Positions 46,680 through 57,567 of a stretch of DNA of 64,000 nucleotides are shown here, piece after piece; positions within the stretch are counted from its first letter, which is position 1, and the number at the start of each line of letters is the position of its first letter. Below the pieces are notes generated by a model. That model saw only the letters and a program-made list of their open reading frames with translations, searched no databases and was not told the origin of the DNA. The DNA comes from Myxococcales bacterium (GTDB taxonomy: Bacteria > Myxococcota_A > Polyangia > Haliangiales > Haliangiaceae), in contig JADJJK010000028.1 in assembly GCA_016706545.1 (NCBI GenBank), positions 1 to 64,000 of the forward strand, given 5' to 3'. The translations under genes were made by a program, and so were the position numbers.

Positions 46680-47298
46680 GCCTGGTTCGCGGAGGGCGAG
46701 AGGAGACGAGAGGCGCGGACACGCACCCGCGGTCTGCGATGGCCCAGTCCAGGTCGTACTTGACTTCACGGCATGGACGCGCCTCCAAGGAACGCCTGCG
46801 CCCACAGCGGGGCGCCGCGCACACCAGGCGGCGCCCGCCCGACGGCCACCTGCGCCGTCCGGGCTGCCGCCTCTCGCAAGGTCTGGCCCGCGAAGGCCCG
46901 CGCCGCCCGCGCCGCCCGCGCCGCCCGCGCCCACCGTCGCAGCGTCGACCATCCCGTCGACGCCGGCCCCCGCACACCGCGTGGCATCGGGTGCAGCGGT
47001 ACCTTCGGCAGCTAACCACCGCCGTTGTCGGCTCGCCATCGGCCGCAAGCGGGCCACGAACCTGACGGTCGCGGAGCCCGTGGCTGTGCAGCCCAACGGC
47101 CGCCCCGATCGGACGGCTCGTACTCCCGCATCCAGGGCATCGCGCGGGCCGAGCCTCCGCCACCGAGGGCGGCCGTACGAGCCACCACTTGACGTCGAGC
47201 GCGGAGTGGATGATGTGTGAAGGGCGTCCGGTTGTCTTCGTCAATGGGGGCCGACCAGGAGCACGACGCCGACGGTGTTCTAGCACCGTCGGCGTCAC
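46680..47298 (-). pseudogene. Remnant of a transposase with N-terminal zinc-ribbon (DUF6431-like)
   Basis: The minus strand from 47298 encodes a recognisable N-terminus: KWWLVRPPSVAEARPARCPG, then GLHSHGLRDRQVRGPLAADG, then RRYRCTRCHAV, the paired CxxC zinc ribbon of a transposase family common in myxobacteria. After CHAV the frame breaks up, and downstream fragments in other frames and the loss of any catalytic region show decay. The family call rests on my recognition of the N-terminal motif only. Confidence 0.6.
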
Positions 47299-47520
47299 CT
47301 ACTTTCGGCGCGCTCCAAGCTCAGCTCCGGAGAGTTCGTGGACCGGTTCTGCCCCAGCAAGCCGGACCGCCACCGGTCGTTGTCGACGATGGCGTCGGCG
47401 CCTAGCCATCACGCAGCCTGCTCCATCTCGCTGGTGTTCCCGTAGTTGGGGCTGCTCCCTAACACTCCTGCAGCACCCGGTTCTCCTCCTTGAAGTATCG
47501 CGAGACCCCGGCTGTGCTCG

Positions 47521-47766
47521 TCACAGGGCGCTCGTGAGCGCGTCGACGGCGACGCCCATCCCGGCGTCGGGCGAGCAGTTACACGCATCGTAGTCGTCGC
47601 CGCTATCCAAGCAAACTTGCTGGCCGGCTGCGCCGTCATGACAGTGACACGGGCGGGTCTTCTTCGGCGTGCAGAGCGGCGTGTTGTCCTCCACAAGGTT
47701 GCACGCGCCGAGCGCCATGGACGCGGCGAGCACGATGGTAGCGAACATTGGTTGGTGGATGGTCAT
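47521..47766 (-). CDS. Small Cys-rich lipoprotein
   Basis: An 81-residue protein with signal peptide FATIVLAASMALGAC ending in a lipobox (ALGAC). The mature part has a cluster of Cys (LCTPKKTRPCHCHDG, VCLDSGDDYDACNC), a pattern common in short myxobacterial surface lipoproteins. Its ATG overlaps the stop of the preceding gene by 4 bp, so the two are made together. Function unknown. Confidence 0.8.
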   Translation of the reverse strand: MTIHQPMFATIVLAASMALGACNLVEDNTPLCTPKKTRPCHCHDGAAGQQVCLDSGDDYDACNCSPDAGMGVAVDALTSAL

Positions 47767-49001
47767 TTTGCACCTGACGCCGCGCTCAGCGGGGCTGTTC
47801 CATTCGAGCTTGTAGACTGGCTGAAACCAACGAGGATCTGTGGCTTCTCGTCGTTCCCAAACGGTTTGAGCACGGAAAGAGACACCAGGCCATGCACGCC
47901 ACTGCCGGGGGCGCGAACGCTGAAGTAGATGCCACCTTCGAACTGGGCTCCACGGATACTTCGCTCGACGGTCCCGAAGTTGTATTTGTTCTTCCACCAG
48001 TTCCACGCTGCGGTCCCATAGAGGCCTGCGCGCGGTGCGAAGTTGGCGTCCCCTATCTTGGTGCCGCGAATCTCGAGGCCAGCGGAGGCCCGCCCCTCGA
48101 TGACCTCAGGATACTCGATGGTCGATCCGGCAATGGTATCGCCGCCCTCTAGCAGCCACAACATGGATGCCGAGGCGTAAAGCGAGAGCAACTTGCTCCC
48201 GCTCGACCAGTCTCCTTGCGCGGAGCCTTCCGCTGCGAGACCATCGGCCAGGTCCCCCTCCCCCTTGGCCGCGGTCCGGCGCAGGGCGCGGAGTCCGGCA
48301 GAAAACGCGTACTGACGGCGGCTGCCGAGCTGCTCGAGGTGGCACTCATTTCGAACACCTTTGGACCATGATTTGCTATCATCAGCCTCCTTCTGCCCCA
48401 GTACGACCTGCCCCAGTGCGACGGCGTATTGGTCGGCGGTGAGCTTGCTCAGCTCATTGACGCAAGCTTCACTCTGGAACGCAGAGACGTAGAACAGCTT
48501 CTTCGTGGTCCATGTCGCGCGTACGCCGATCGACGGCAACTTGGCCACGAACAGCTCGGTCGTCGCGGGCACCATGCCCACGGTCACGCGGGGAAGAGAC
48601 TCCTCGAAGGTCTCCGCTACGACCGAGATCTGGAAGGTGGGCGTGATGGACAGACCTTCGAGCTTCACGAAGGCCTTGGCGCTGTTTTCGTTGTTCAGGA
48701 TGTCGATGGCGGCCTGCAGCCCATCTCGCGCCGAGGCCGCGGGAATGCCGAGCGTGCCGCCGCGGCGTGCGGCGAATTGCGGCACAGTCGACGTGGCAGC
48801 CAGCGCATCGGCGGCATCCCGCTTTTTCTCTTGCTCTTGTGGTTTGGGGTCAGGGGCCACGACCGCGGCTTGCGATCTCTTCTCCTGTGCAGGCTCAGGA
48901 GGCGGCGTAGCCCCCTGCGCATGAGCTGGAGGTACGGAAAAGGCGGCGGTCGTCGTTCCCGCAAGAACGAGTGTCACCATGACCGAAATCCTTGGCTTCA
49001 T
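47763..49001 (-). CDS. Exported protein, probable outer-membrane beta-barrel
   Basis: A 412-residue protein with signal peptide (VMVTLVLAGTTTAAFSVPPAHA) and a Pro/Glu/Lys linker. A middle domain of mixed structure is followed by a C-terminal part of alternating hydrophobic strands with many Gly and aromatics (GLYGTAAWNWWKNKYNF, GGIYFSVRAPGSGVHGL). I do not recognise the family; the barrel call is inference. ATG 49001 has AAGAGG eight bases upstream. Its GC content is lower than that of the biosynthetic genes. Coupled with the lipoprotein gene. Confidence 0.7.
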   Translation of the reverse strand: MKPRISVMVTLVLAGTTTAAFSVPPAHAQGATPPPEPAQEKRSQAAVVAPDPKPQEQEKKRDAADALAATSTVPQFAARRGGTLGIPAASARDGLQAAIDILNNENSAKAFVKLEGLSITPTFQISVVAETFEESLPRVTVGMVPATTELFVAKLPSIGVRATWTTKKLFYVSAFQSEACVNELSKLTADQYAVALGQVVLGQKEADDSKSWSKGVRNECHLEQLGSRRQYAFSAGLRALRRTAAKGEGDLADGLAAEGSAQGDWSSGSKLLSLYASASMLWLLEGGDTIAGSTIEYPEVIEGRASAGLEIRGTKIGDANFAPRAGLYGTAAWNWWKNKYNFGTVERSIRGAQFEGGIYFSVRAPGSGVHGLVSLSVLKPFGNDEKPQILVGFSQSTSSNGTAPLSAASGAK

Positions 49002-49312
49002 TGTGCCTCTTCTTGCGATGTGCCTCGTTGACGTTGCTCTTGAAGGAAGCTGAGTCTGCGTCATGAATGTCCCCGGGTTGACTGCGGCGCAGCGAGCCGC
49101 GATCAGAACGGAAAGCAAGCACAGCGCCAGACGATCGCAGCGACACTCGCTCCCAGCTCGCCGCGATAACCCCTGAATATTCCTTGCGCCCGCCGCGTTC
49201 TGCGTACCAGGCTCGTCAATGATCCCGGACACGGTCGGGGGGGCCGTCCGGAAAACAGGACAAGCGGTTCGCTTGCTCGGCAGGGTGCGTCCATGCCCTA
49301 CTCGAGCTATCG
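49002..49312. other. Divergent intergenic region
   Basis: This 311-base gap lies between the exported protein (minus) and the GAF/AAA+ regulator (plus) and should hold both promoters. A GAATATTC palindrome at about 49174-49181 is a possible AT-rich promoter element. No -12/-24 sigma-54 pair (TGGC-N7-TGC) was clear to me. Confidence 0.35.
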
Positions 49313-50826
49313 ATGGGGGATTTCGATGCGGTGCGGTGTGCAGCGGAACGAGACTTCTACCGTCGCCTGCTCGATCTCGGTGGTCAGAACGAGATCGAAC
49401 GGCTGCTCGATCAAGCGCTGAAGCCGATCACCGAGGTGACCGGCGCGACGCTCTCTATCTTGAGCTGCACGAGGGCCATCAGGTGACGCCGCGCTTCTGG
49501 CGCGGCCACGGCTGCACCGACTCGGACATCGCGGTGATTCGTGCGTCGATCTCGCGAGGCATCATCGCCCAAGCAATCGCTGATGGCCGCACCATCGAGA
49601 CCCCGTCGGCGTTGGCCGACGCGCGCTTCGAGGATCTGGCCAGCGTGCAGCAGCTGCACATCGACGCGGTGCTGTGCGCGCCGGTGGGGACGCCTCCGAT
49701 CGGCGTGGTCTACCTGCAGGGCCAATCTGAGCGGGGCAGCTTCACTTCTGAGGATCGGGATCATCTCGAGCTGTTCGCGCGTCAGCTCGCGACGGTCGCC
49801 GATCGCCTGTTCGCCCGTTGGCCTGGCCGCGAGGGCGTGGACCACACCTGGGAGATCCGCCAGCGCTTCCGTTGCGACGGGCTGATCGGTCGCTCGGCGG
49901 CGATGGCGCGCGTGTTAACCGAGGCGTCGCACGTCGCACCGCTGGCGATCAGCGTGCTGATCAGCGGGCCTACGGGCACCGGCAAGTCGCTTCTCGCCCG
50001 GGCCATCGCCGTCAACGGTAAGCGCGCGGCCGGGCCCTTTGTCGCACTCAATTGCGGCGCGATCCCCGAGGGCCTGGTGGAGAGCGAGCTGTTTGGCGCC
50101 GAGCGTGGCGCTCACTCCACCGCCACTAGACGCATGCTCGGCAAGGTCGCGGCGGCAGCCGGCGGCACCCTGTTCCTCGACGAGATCGCCGAGCTGTCGC
50201 TAGGCGCCCAGGCCAAGCTCTTGCAGCTGCTGCAGGAACGGCAGTACTACCCACTGGGCGCCAGCACGCCGATCGCGGCCGACGTTCGGGTGATCAGCGC
50301 GACCCACGCCAACCTCAAAGATAGGGTGGCCCAAAGGCAGTTCCGCGAGGATCTCTACTACCGGCTGCACGTGCTGCCGATCGAGATGCCCGGCCTGGCC
50401 GAGCGCCGCGAGGACATCCCCGATCTCGTCGAGCACTTCTGCGCGGAGTCCTGTGCGCGCAACGGTCTGCCTCCGCTGCGGGTGGCGCGCCGTGCGCTCC
50501 TGGCATGCCAGGAAGCGACCTGGCATGGCCACCTCCGCGAGCTGGCCAACGCGGTCGAGGCGGCGGTGGTCCGCGCCCAGATCGACCGTGCTGAGATGCT
50601 GCTCGAACACCACGTCTTCCCCCACGCCGCCGCAGCCCGTCAGGATTCGCCAAGCTTGCAAGAGGCGGTGCGCCGCTTCAAGCGCCGATACGTCGTCGAG
50701 GCGATCGAGCGCTGCCACTGGAACGTCAGCGAGGCGGCGCGCACCCTCGACCTCGCGCGCGGCCACCTCTACAGCCTCATCGCCGACCTGGGCATCGAGC
50801 GGGCGTCCGAGCCGAAGAAGCCCTGA
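49313..50826 (+). CDS. GAF-AAA+-Fis transcriptional regulator (NtrC-like) with one-base deletion
   Basis: The total length is one base short of whole codons. The N-terminal reading from ATG 49313 (MGDFDAVRCAAERDFYRRLL) meets the main frame near 49453, where one G appears missing (VTGA then LYLELHEG). The GAF domain (about 20-165) is followed by an AAA+ domain with SGPTGTGKS, GGTLFLDEIAELS and the arginine-finger region FREDLYYRL, then a Fis-type helix-turn-helix (WNVSEAARTLDLARGHLYSL). The sigma-54 contact loop GAFTGA reads GAHSTA, so classic sigma-54 activation is doubtful. It is convergent with the PstS-kinase, 22 bases apart. Confidence 0.85.
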
Positions 50827-50848
50827 GCCTTGGTCGAGCGCGAGCGGA

Positions 50849-53510
50849 TCATGGACCCGGATCTGGCACCCACCTGTTCTTGATCTCGATCGCATTAGCG
50901 ACCGGCGATCGGAGGATCCCAGCCTCCAACTCTTGCGGGGTCGCTCGTTCGGCGAGCGGTCGCGAGGAGCACGATCCATCGTCGAGACCGAGGGCGGCCC
51001 GCTGCCACCGCCGCGGCAGCTCGGGCAGACCTTGCGCCTTGCCGAGCTGCGCCAGACGGCGGACGACCGCCGCGTCGAGAACCGCGTTCAGGAAGCGGCA
51101 TAGCCGCGACGGAAGTGGCGTGGTGACGGGGAGTGCCAGGTAGAGCCAGAGGATCTTGCGGCCATCCAGGCGGGTCTGCGTGCGTCCATCCACCGTCACC
51201 AGCGCCACGTCGCGCGACGTGGAAAAGCTGCGCGACGACAGCGCCAGCACTTCGACCTCGGTCATCAGCTTTGCCAGCACCTCATCGGCCGACACTCCAC
51301 CCGCGCGAGGCGAGGCACAGAACTGCAATGTGTCGCAGAACCAGACATCGGCCTGTAGCAAGGTCGCCGAGGACGAGTCCCGCGACGTCGGAGGATCTGT
51401 CCGCCCGAAGGCCGTCCACAGCACCGGGCGCTCAGCGAGTGGCTGCGCCGTCGCGCCAAGGTCCGCCCATGTCGCAGGCGCCCGATCTTGGCCGCGCCCG
51501 CAGCACAGGTGGGCGCGCACCGCACGGACGTCGATCCGGCGCATCGGGTGGTCGGCGCGGACGAACAGCGCGGTCTCGTCGAAGCCGATCGGCACCTCGA
51601 CCATGAGCTTGCCGGCGTTCCGCACCTCGGAGGGCACCGCCCGATCGAAGCGCGTCGAGAAGGCGGCGATATCGAGCTCTCCGGAGACCAGGCTGCGCAG
51701 CGCGCCGCCGCTGCCGAGATCGAACGTCGAGCTGATCGGAATGGAGAGCGCGCCACGCTTCTCGATGAGTGGGCGCACCGGTGCGAGAAAGCCGTACAGC
51801 ACCGTCCCGCTGCCCCCAACCACCACCGCTGGTGGCGCTTCAACGGCGCGAGTGCGCCAGCCCGCCAGCCCCGCCACCCCCAGCGCAGAGGCGGCGAGGG
51901 CTGCCAGCCCTCGCCGGCGCCACACGGGGCTGCGCACCACCACCGCCCCATGCACTCGGCCGGAGAGTGCATCGGCTAGCTCGGCCGCGGTCTGGAAGCG
52001 CTCGGCCGGATCGATCGCCAACGCGCGGCGCAACACGGCTCGCAGCGCGTCGTCATCAACCACCTCGATCGGCGGAGCGAGCCTCCTCAAGTGAGCTGCG
52101 CCGCCAGCCGGTCAGCAACGTGACCAGCACGAGCGTGGCAGAGAACAGATCCGAGCGTGCGTCGACCCGGCCCTCGCGTAGCTGCTCGGGCGCCATGTAC
52201 GCGGGCGTCCCCCCAACGGAGCGCGCCGGCTGATCGACAGGCCGCAGCCGGGCCAACCCGAAGTCGACCAGGACGAGCCGCTCGCCACCTCCGCGGGGGA
52301 CCACCAGCGCGTTGGCGGGCTTGACGTCGGCATGCACGAGGCCGACCTCGTGCGCGGCGCCGAGGCCGGCCAGGAGTTGGCCGATCAATGCGACGGCGCG
52401 CGCTCGCGGCAGCAGGCCTTCGTCGGCGAGGAGCTTCTCGAGATCACGGCCCTCGAGCAACTCCATGACGAAGAACAGCCGCCCCGTCGCGGTGACATCG
52501 GCATGATGGATCCGGACGACGTTGGGATGATCGATCCGGCCCACGCTCTGGATCTCGTGGAGAAACAGCCGGCCGCTGGGTGCGCCATGCTCGACGGTAG
52601 CGCGCAGCACCTTGATCGCCACATCGCGCTCGACGGCTAGCTGCCGTGCGCGGTAGATTGCGCCGAAGCCGCCCCGCGCGAACAGTCCGTCGATCCGGAA
52701 CTGCCCTGGCAGCATGGCGCCCGTCAGATCCTCCGCATCGTCCGCCGCGGGCACCGCGGGCAACGGCCCAGCGCGCCTCGCCGAGCCCTGGCGATGCGAC
52801 CGCCGCGGATCCGACGCGCCGGCCAGGGGGCCGGGTGAGAACAAGGTCGCGCCGAGGCTGCTCCCTTCGATCAGGGCGCCGGGTGCCGCACGCGCGACGT
52901 CGCAGAGCAGACTGGCGTAGGTCACCGTGCCGGTCGAAGGATCGATGGCGGAGCCCTCGAGTGCCCCAAGCAGCCCTTCCAGCGTCGGTTGCGCCAGCGC
53001 GTCGAGTCCGACCGCGACGACCGTCGGCCCCCCCGCACTCTCGAGCGCCCGTGCGCACGCGTCGCGCAGCTCTGGCTCACGTCCGCCCGCTGCTGACCAA
53101 CCGGCGACAGCGATCACGTACCGCTCGGCGCGCCACGTCCGCGCGGCGGCCGCGATGTCGCGCAAGGATGCGGGGCCGGTGGCCCCTTCCAGCCGAGGAT
53201 CATCGTCGGGCCCGCCGATCGGCCCTACCAGGACGAGCAGCGCGACGTCGACCGGCTTGACGGCCAGGGCGCAAAGCTCGCGCTGCACCGCCATCACTAC
53301 CGGCTCTGATGAGGATGCGCCCGCCACGACGCGCCCGACGCGCCATGGCGGCTCGCCGGTGCGAAGCACCTCGCCGAGATCGCAGACGGTCTGGATCGCA
53401 GCGTCGAGAGGGCCCACGCGCCCTGCGGCTCCCTCGACTAGCACGAAGAGCGCGGCCCCGTGCGGCCTCGCTTTCCAACTACCCACCTGATCGAACTCGA
53501 CCGCGTCCAT
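50849..53510 (-). CDS. Transmembrane serine/threonine kinase with caspase-like N-terminus and PstS-like sensor (apparent frameshift)
   Basis: About 886 residues if one frame slip near 52075-52095 is corrected. N-terminal domain (1-225) has caspase-like spacing (ALFVLVEGAAGRVGPLDAA, VDVALLVLVG) but VGPI and AGWSAAGG replace the catalytic His and Cys motifs. The kinase domain (about 275-560) has Lys300, VHADVKPAN with Asp395, DFG Asp416 and PAYMAPE. The slip falls in the C-lobe between LTGWRRSSLEE and RLAPPIEVVDDDAL. A membrane helix (LAALAASALGVAGLAGW) is followed by a phosphate-binding-protein-like domain (GGSGTVLYGF, DLGSGGALRSL). It may sense an anion or other ligand outside the membrane. 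ATG 53510 is the likely start. Confidence 0.8.
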
Positions 53511-53676
53511 CAACGCCGACCACTGTATCACTTGCCGCTTGGCAATCGAGGGCGCCTGCCAGCTCGCGCGCGGCGACACCCTGCCGGGACCTGCAGGGTG
53601 ATCTTTCGGCCAGCGCGGCGAGACGATCGTTGCGGATCTCGAAGAGGGGCATGGGAGCCCGGGTGGCGATCGCAGT

Positions 53677-53736
53677 GAAGAACCCGACCGGAGGTTGTTT
53701 GGAAGAACCCGACCGGAGGTTGTTTGGAAGAACCCG
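53677..53736. repeat. 25-bp tandem unit of the dispersed GAACCCGACCGG repeat
   Basis: Two full and one partial copies of a 25-base unit containing GAACCCGACCGGAGGTTGTT lie exactly where the IS66 copy to the right loses homology. Related copies are at 60039-60077, 62497-62535 and 62822-62859. Confidence 0.85.
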
Positions 53737-55258
53737 GAACATCCAGCTCTTGCGGCCGACGACGATCTTGCGGAGCGCGCGCTCGGCACGTGTGTTGTCG
53801 AGCGGCAACTCGCCGTCGACAAGGACGCGACGCAGCTCAGCCTCCTGATTCAGCGCGTAGCCGAGCGCCTTGGTGGCGAGGTTGTTGCCGGATGCCGTCG
53901 CTCGCGCGTCGCGTGTCCATGCGAAGAACTCGTCGAACAACGGGCCCAGATGCGTGGCGCGATGCGCCGCGCGCTCGGCGCGGGCATGCGTTGCCCCGCG
54001 CGATCGGCGGCGAAGATCGCGCGGGATGCGCAGGAGCCCCTGCACCCCGACGGCGTACCGGCAGAGCGCCGCCTCGAAGAAGTATCGGCGACAATGGGCC
54101 CAACACCCGACGAGCGGCTGACGCCCGCGGCGTCGGGGTCGTCGATATCCTTTGGCGGCCCTCGCTCGAGGATGTCGTAGACCGCGCTCGCGTCGGCTTG
54201 GAGCACTCCGCGGAACGCGCCGAAGAGCTGCTGCACAGCCTCGCTGGTGTGCTTCTCGACGTACTGGAACAGCACCGCATCGGCGTCGACGACCGCGGTG
54301 AAGAAGTGCCCTTCTTGCACCCAAGCGACCGGCCGTCCTTGGCCTTCGTCGGCTGGATCAGCGCTCCGGTCGCATCGGTCGAGATCACATGACCGTTCGC
54401 GATCGCGTCGCGCCACATCGCCGCCACGATCGTCGCGCCGAGCGTGTTGCCGGCGTGCTCGACGTACCGGCTCATCAGCCCACGATCGAGCGGCAGCCCT
54501 TGGTCGGCAAGCGCCTGCTCGAAGCGATAGTGCGGCGTTCCGAGCGCGAACTTCGACGTCAAGATGTGCGCGATCGTCGAGGTGTGGAGCAGCGCTTTGG
54601 GGAAGAGGGTCTCTGGGCTCGGCGTCACCACCACCGTCGTGACGAGGGCGCTGGCTTCAACGGCGGTCTCCGCGGTTGGTGTCGTGGTTGCGCGGTCCTC
54701 GATGGCCGGCGTGAGCCGCGAACTCGCGGCCGAGTCTGACGGAGTCGTCGCCCTGGTCGTGTCGCCGTTCGTGACAACCTCGTACTTCGCCACCCGCTTG
54801 ACCAGGATGTAGAACCCACCCGGCCGGTAGGCGACCTGCTGCGAATCATCGAAGCCGATCCGACGACAGCCTCGCGCCTCGAGTTCCTCGTGGACGATCT
54901 CGATCACCACACGGGGCAGCTTGCTCGTGGACAGGTCGCGCCGGCCGTGAGGACGAGGCTTGCCCTTGCCCTCCGGATCAGGCGGGGCGGCCTCCGTCGC
55001 ATCCTGGACCTTCTTGTTCAGTTCCTTCTGGAGCTGCGCCTCGCCCGCGAGTAGATCGCCAAGCGCGAGCTGGAGTTCGCTCGTGCCGCTCCGCTCGGTC
55101 TTGTTGCCGTACAGCCGCCGCTTGAGCAACGCGAGCTCGTGGGCCAGCCCCGTGATCGTATCCTCGAGCGAGGCAACCTTGATCGCGGCTTCGGCTTTGG
55201 CCCCGGCCAGCTCCGCCTGAAGCTGAGCGATCGTCGTCGCCATCACCTTCTGCGACAT
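53737..55258 (-). pseudogene. IS66 tnpC transposase, truncated and frameshifted (outer copy)
   Basis: Nearly identical to the intact tnpC at 55709-57484 but carrying several indels: a missing C near 54312 after GCKKG, a 2-base insertion near 54118, an extra G near 54024, a missing G near 53983. The C-terminus is lost after KSWMF, where the 25-bp repeats begin. It cannot make a working transposase as read. Confidence 0.9.
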
Positions 55259-55340
55259 CGTCCTGGTTCCTTCGTCGGTAGAGGCCACCCTCCTCTCCAC
55301 TACACGACGTGGATCTCCCTGTGCAAGCGCAAATTGCGCG

Positions 55341-55662
55341 TCAGTGATACCGGCGTGGCGTCGTGCGCGGCGTGAGCGCTACACCGCGATGGATCACGTC
55401 GAAGACCGCCGCGCTCACCAGCAGGTGCTGTTCACCCGGCTCGGTCGCCCGTGGCAGTTCAAATCGCCCGGCGTCGAGCTTCTTGTGGATCACGATCGTC
55501 CCGGTTCCGTCCCACGTCAGCACCTTCATCGTGTGCCCGCGCTTGCCCACGAACACGAACAGTGCCCGCGATCGCGGCTCGGCGCGCATCTTCTCCCCTC
55601 ACCATCCCCCGAGCCGCTCCGCGCCCAGCCGCATGTCCACCGGCTCGAGCGCCACGTAGATC
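55341..55662 (-). pseudogene. 3' part of IS66 tnpB (outer copy)
   Basis: Encodes VALEPVDMRLG to the TnpB end, the part cut off from its start at 58304-58277 by the inner element. Two C-run indels near 55597 and 55612 shift the frame out and back relative to the intact tnpB. The TSD CGTAGATC (55655-55662) marks the break. Confidence 0.85.
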
Positions 55663-55708
55663 GTAAGCGCTGTGCGAACCCGTGGCGCAGTGTGAGGCGG
55701 CGGACAGA

Positions 55709-57484
55709 TCAGCGTGGCAGCGGCGGATCGGCCGGCGGGACCGTGAAACTGCCGATCTGGAGGTCCAGCTCATCCGGATCAAGGCGAGCGCGGGTTCTTG
55801 CCCAGTGGACCGGCGCGAGTTCGAGGTACCGATCGCGCGGCCAGTACGCCAGCACGCGCAGGACCTCCTCGAGGTACGCGAACGGATCGATGCGATGGAG
55901 GCGGCAGGAGGCGACGAGGCTGAAGATCGCGGCGGCAGCCTCCGCGTGGGTGTCGCTGCCGTAGAACATCCAGCTCTTGCGGCCGACGACGATCTTGCGG
56001 AGCGCGCGCTCGGCACGTGTGTTGTCGAGCGGCAACTCGGCGTCGACAAGGACGCGACGCAGCTCAGCCTCCTGATTCAGCGCGTAGCCGAGCGCCTTGG
56101 TGGCGAGGTTGTTGCCGGATGCCGTCGCTCGCGCGTCGCGTGTCCATGCGAAGAACTCGTCGAACAACGGGCCCAGATGCGTGGCGCGATGCGCCGCGCG
56201 CTCGGCGCGGGGCATGCGTTGCCCCGCGCGATCGGCGGCGAAGATCGCGCGGATGCGCAGGAGCCCCTGCACCCCGACGGCGTACCGGCAGAGCGCCGCC
56301 TCGAAGAAGTATCGGCGACAATGGGCCCAACACCCGACGAGCGTGACGCCCGCGGCGTCGGGGTCGTCGATATCCTTTGGCGGCCCTCGCTCGAGGATGT
56401 CGTAGACCGCGCTCGCGTCGGCTTGGAGCACTCCGCGGAACGCGCCGAAGAGCTGCTGCACCGCCTCGCTGGTGTGCTTCTCGACGTACTGGAACAGCAC
56501 CGCATCGGCGTCGACGACCGCGGTGAAGAAGTGCCCCTTCTTGCACCCAAGCGACCGGCCGTCCTTGGCCTTCGTCGGCTGGATCAGCGCTCCGGTCGCA
56601 TCGGTCGAGATCACATGACCGTTCGCGATCGCGTCGCGCCACATCGCCGCCACGATCGTCGCGCCGAGCGTGTTGCCGGCGTGCTCGACGTACCGGCTCA
56701 TCAGCCCACGATCGAGCGGCAGGCCTTGGTCGGCAAGCGCCTGCTCGAGGCGATAGTGCGGCGTTCCGAGCGCGAACTTCGACGTCAAGATGTGCGCGAT
56801 CGTCGAGGTGTGGAGCAGCGCTTTGGGGAAGAGGGTCTCTGGGCTCGGCGTCACCACCACCGTCGTGACGAGGGCGCTGGCTTCAACGGCGGTCTCCGCG
56901 GTTGGTGTCGTTGTTGCGCGGTCCTCAATGGCCGGCGTGAGCCGCGAACTCGCGGCCGAGCCTGCCGGAGTCGTCGCCCTGGTCGTGTCGCCGTTCGTGA
57001 CAACCTCGTACTTCGCCACCCGCTTGACCAGGATGTAGAACCCACCCGGCCGGTAGGCGACCTGCTGCGAATCATCGAAGCCGATCCGGCGACAGCCTCG
57101 CGCCTCGAGTTCCTCGTGGACGATCTCGATCACCACACGGGGCAGCTTGCTCGTGGACAGGTCGCGCCGGCCGTGAGGACGAGGCTTGCCCTTGCCCTCC
57201 GGATCAGGCGGGGCGGCCTCCGTCGCATCCTGGACCTTCTTGTTCAGCTCCTTCTGGAGCTGCGCCTCGCCCGCGAGTAGATCTCCAAGCGCGAGCTGGA
57301 GTTCGCTCGTGCCGCTCCGCTCGGTCTTGTTGCCGTACAGCCGCCGCTTGAGCAACGCGAGCTCGTGGGCCAGCCCCGTGATCGTATCCTCGAGCGAGGC
57401 AACCTTGATCGCGGCTTCGGCTTTGGCCCCGGCCAGCTCCGCCTGAAGCTGAGCGATCGTCGTCGCCATCACCTTCTGCGACAT
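55709..57484 (-). CDS. tnpC: IS66-family transposase TnpC (intact copy)
   Basis: A 591-residue transposase. An N-terminal leucine-zipper-like coiled coil (IAQLQAELAGAKAEAAI) is followed by the KRRLYGNKTER motif, a zinc-finger-like region reduced here (ARGCRRIGF), and the DDE-type catalytic core with HVISTDATGALIQ, GHFFTAVVDADAVL and LPLDNTRAERALR. It ends 46 bases from the left inverted repeat. In IS66, TnpA and TnpB are also needed for movement. Confidence 0.93.
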   Translation of the reverse strand: MSQKVMATTIAQLQAELAGAKAEAAIKVASLEDTITGLAHELALLKRRLYGNKTERSGTSELQLALGDLLAGEAQLQKELNKKVQDATEAAPPDPEGKGKPRPHGRRDLSTSKLPRVVIEIVHEELEARGCRRIGFDDSQQVAYRPGGFYILVKRVAKYEVVTNGDTTRATTPAGSAASSRLTPAIEDRATTTPTAETAVEASALVTTVVVTPSPETLFPKALLHTSTIAHILTSKFALGTPHYRLEQALADQGLPLDRGLMSRYVEHAGNTLGATIVAAMWRDAIANGHVISTDATGALIQPTKAKDGRSLGCKKGHFFTAVVDADAVLFQYVEKHTSEAVQQLFGAFRGVLQADASAVYDILERGPPKDIDDPDAAGVTLVGCWAHCRRYFFEAALCRYAVGVQGLLRIRAIFAADRAGQRMPRAERAAHRATHLGPLFDEFFAWTRDARATASGNNLATKALGYALNQEAELRRVLVDAELPLDNTRAERALRKIVVGRKSWMFYGSDTHAEAAAAIFSLVASCRLHRIDPFAYLEEVLRVLAYWPRDRYLELAPVHWARTRARLDPDELDLQIGSFTVPPADPPLPR

Positions 57485-57567
57485 CGTCCTGGTTTCCTTC
57501 GTCGGTAGAGGCCACCCTCCTCTCCACTACACGACGTGGATCTCCCTGTGCAAGCGCAAATTGCGCG

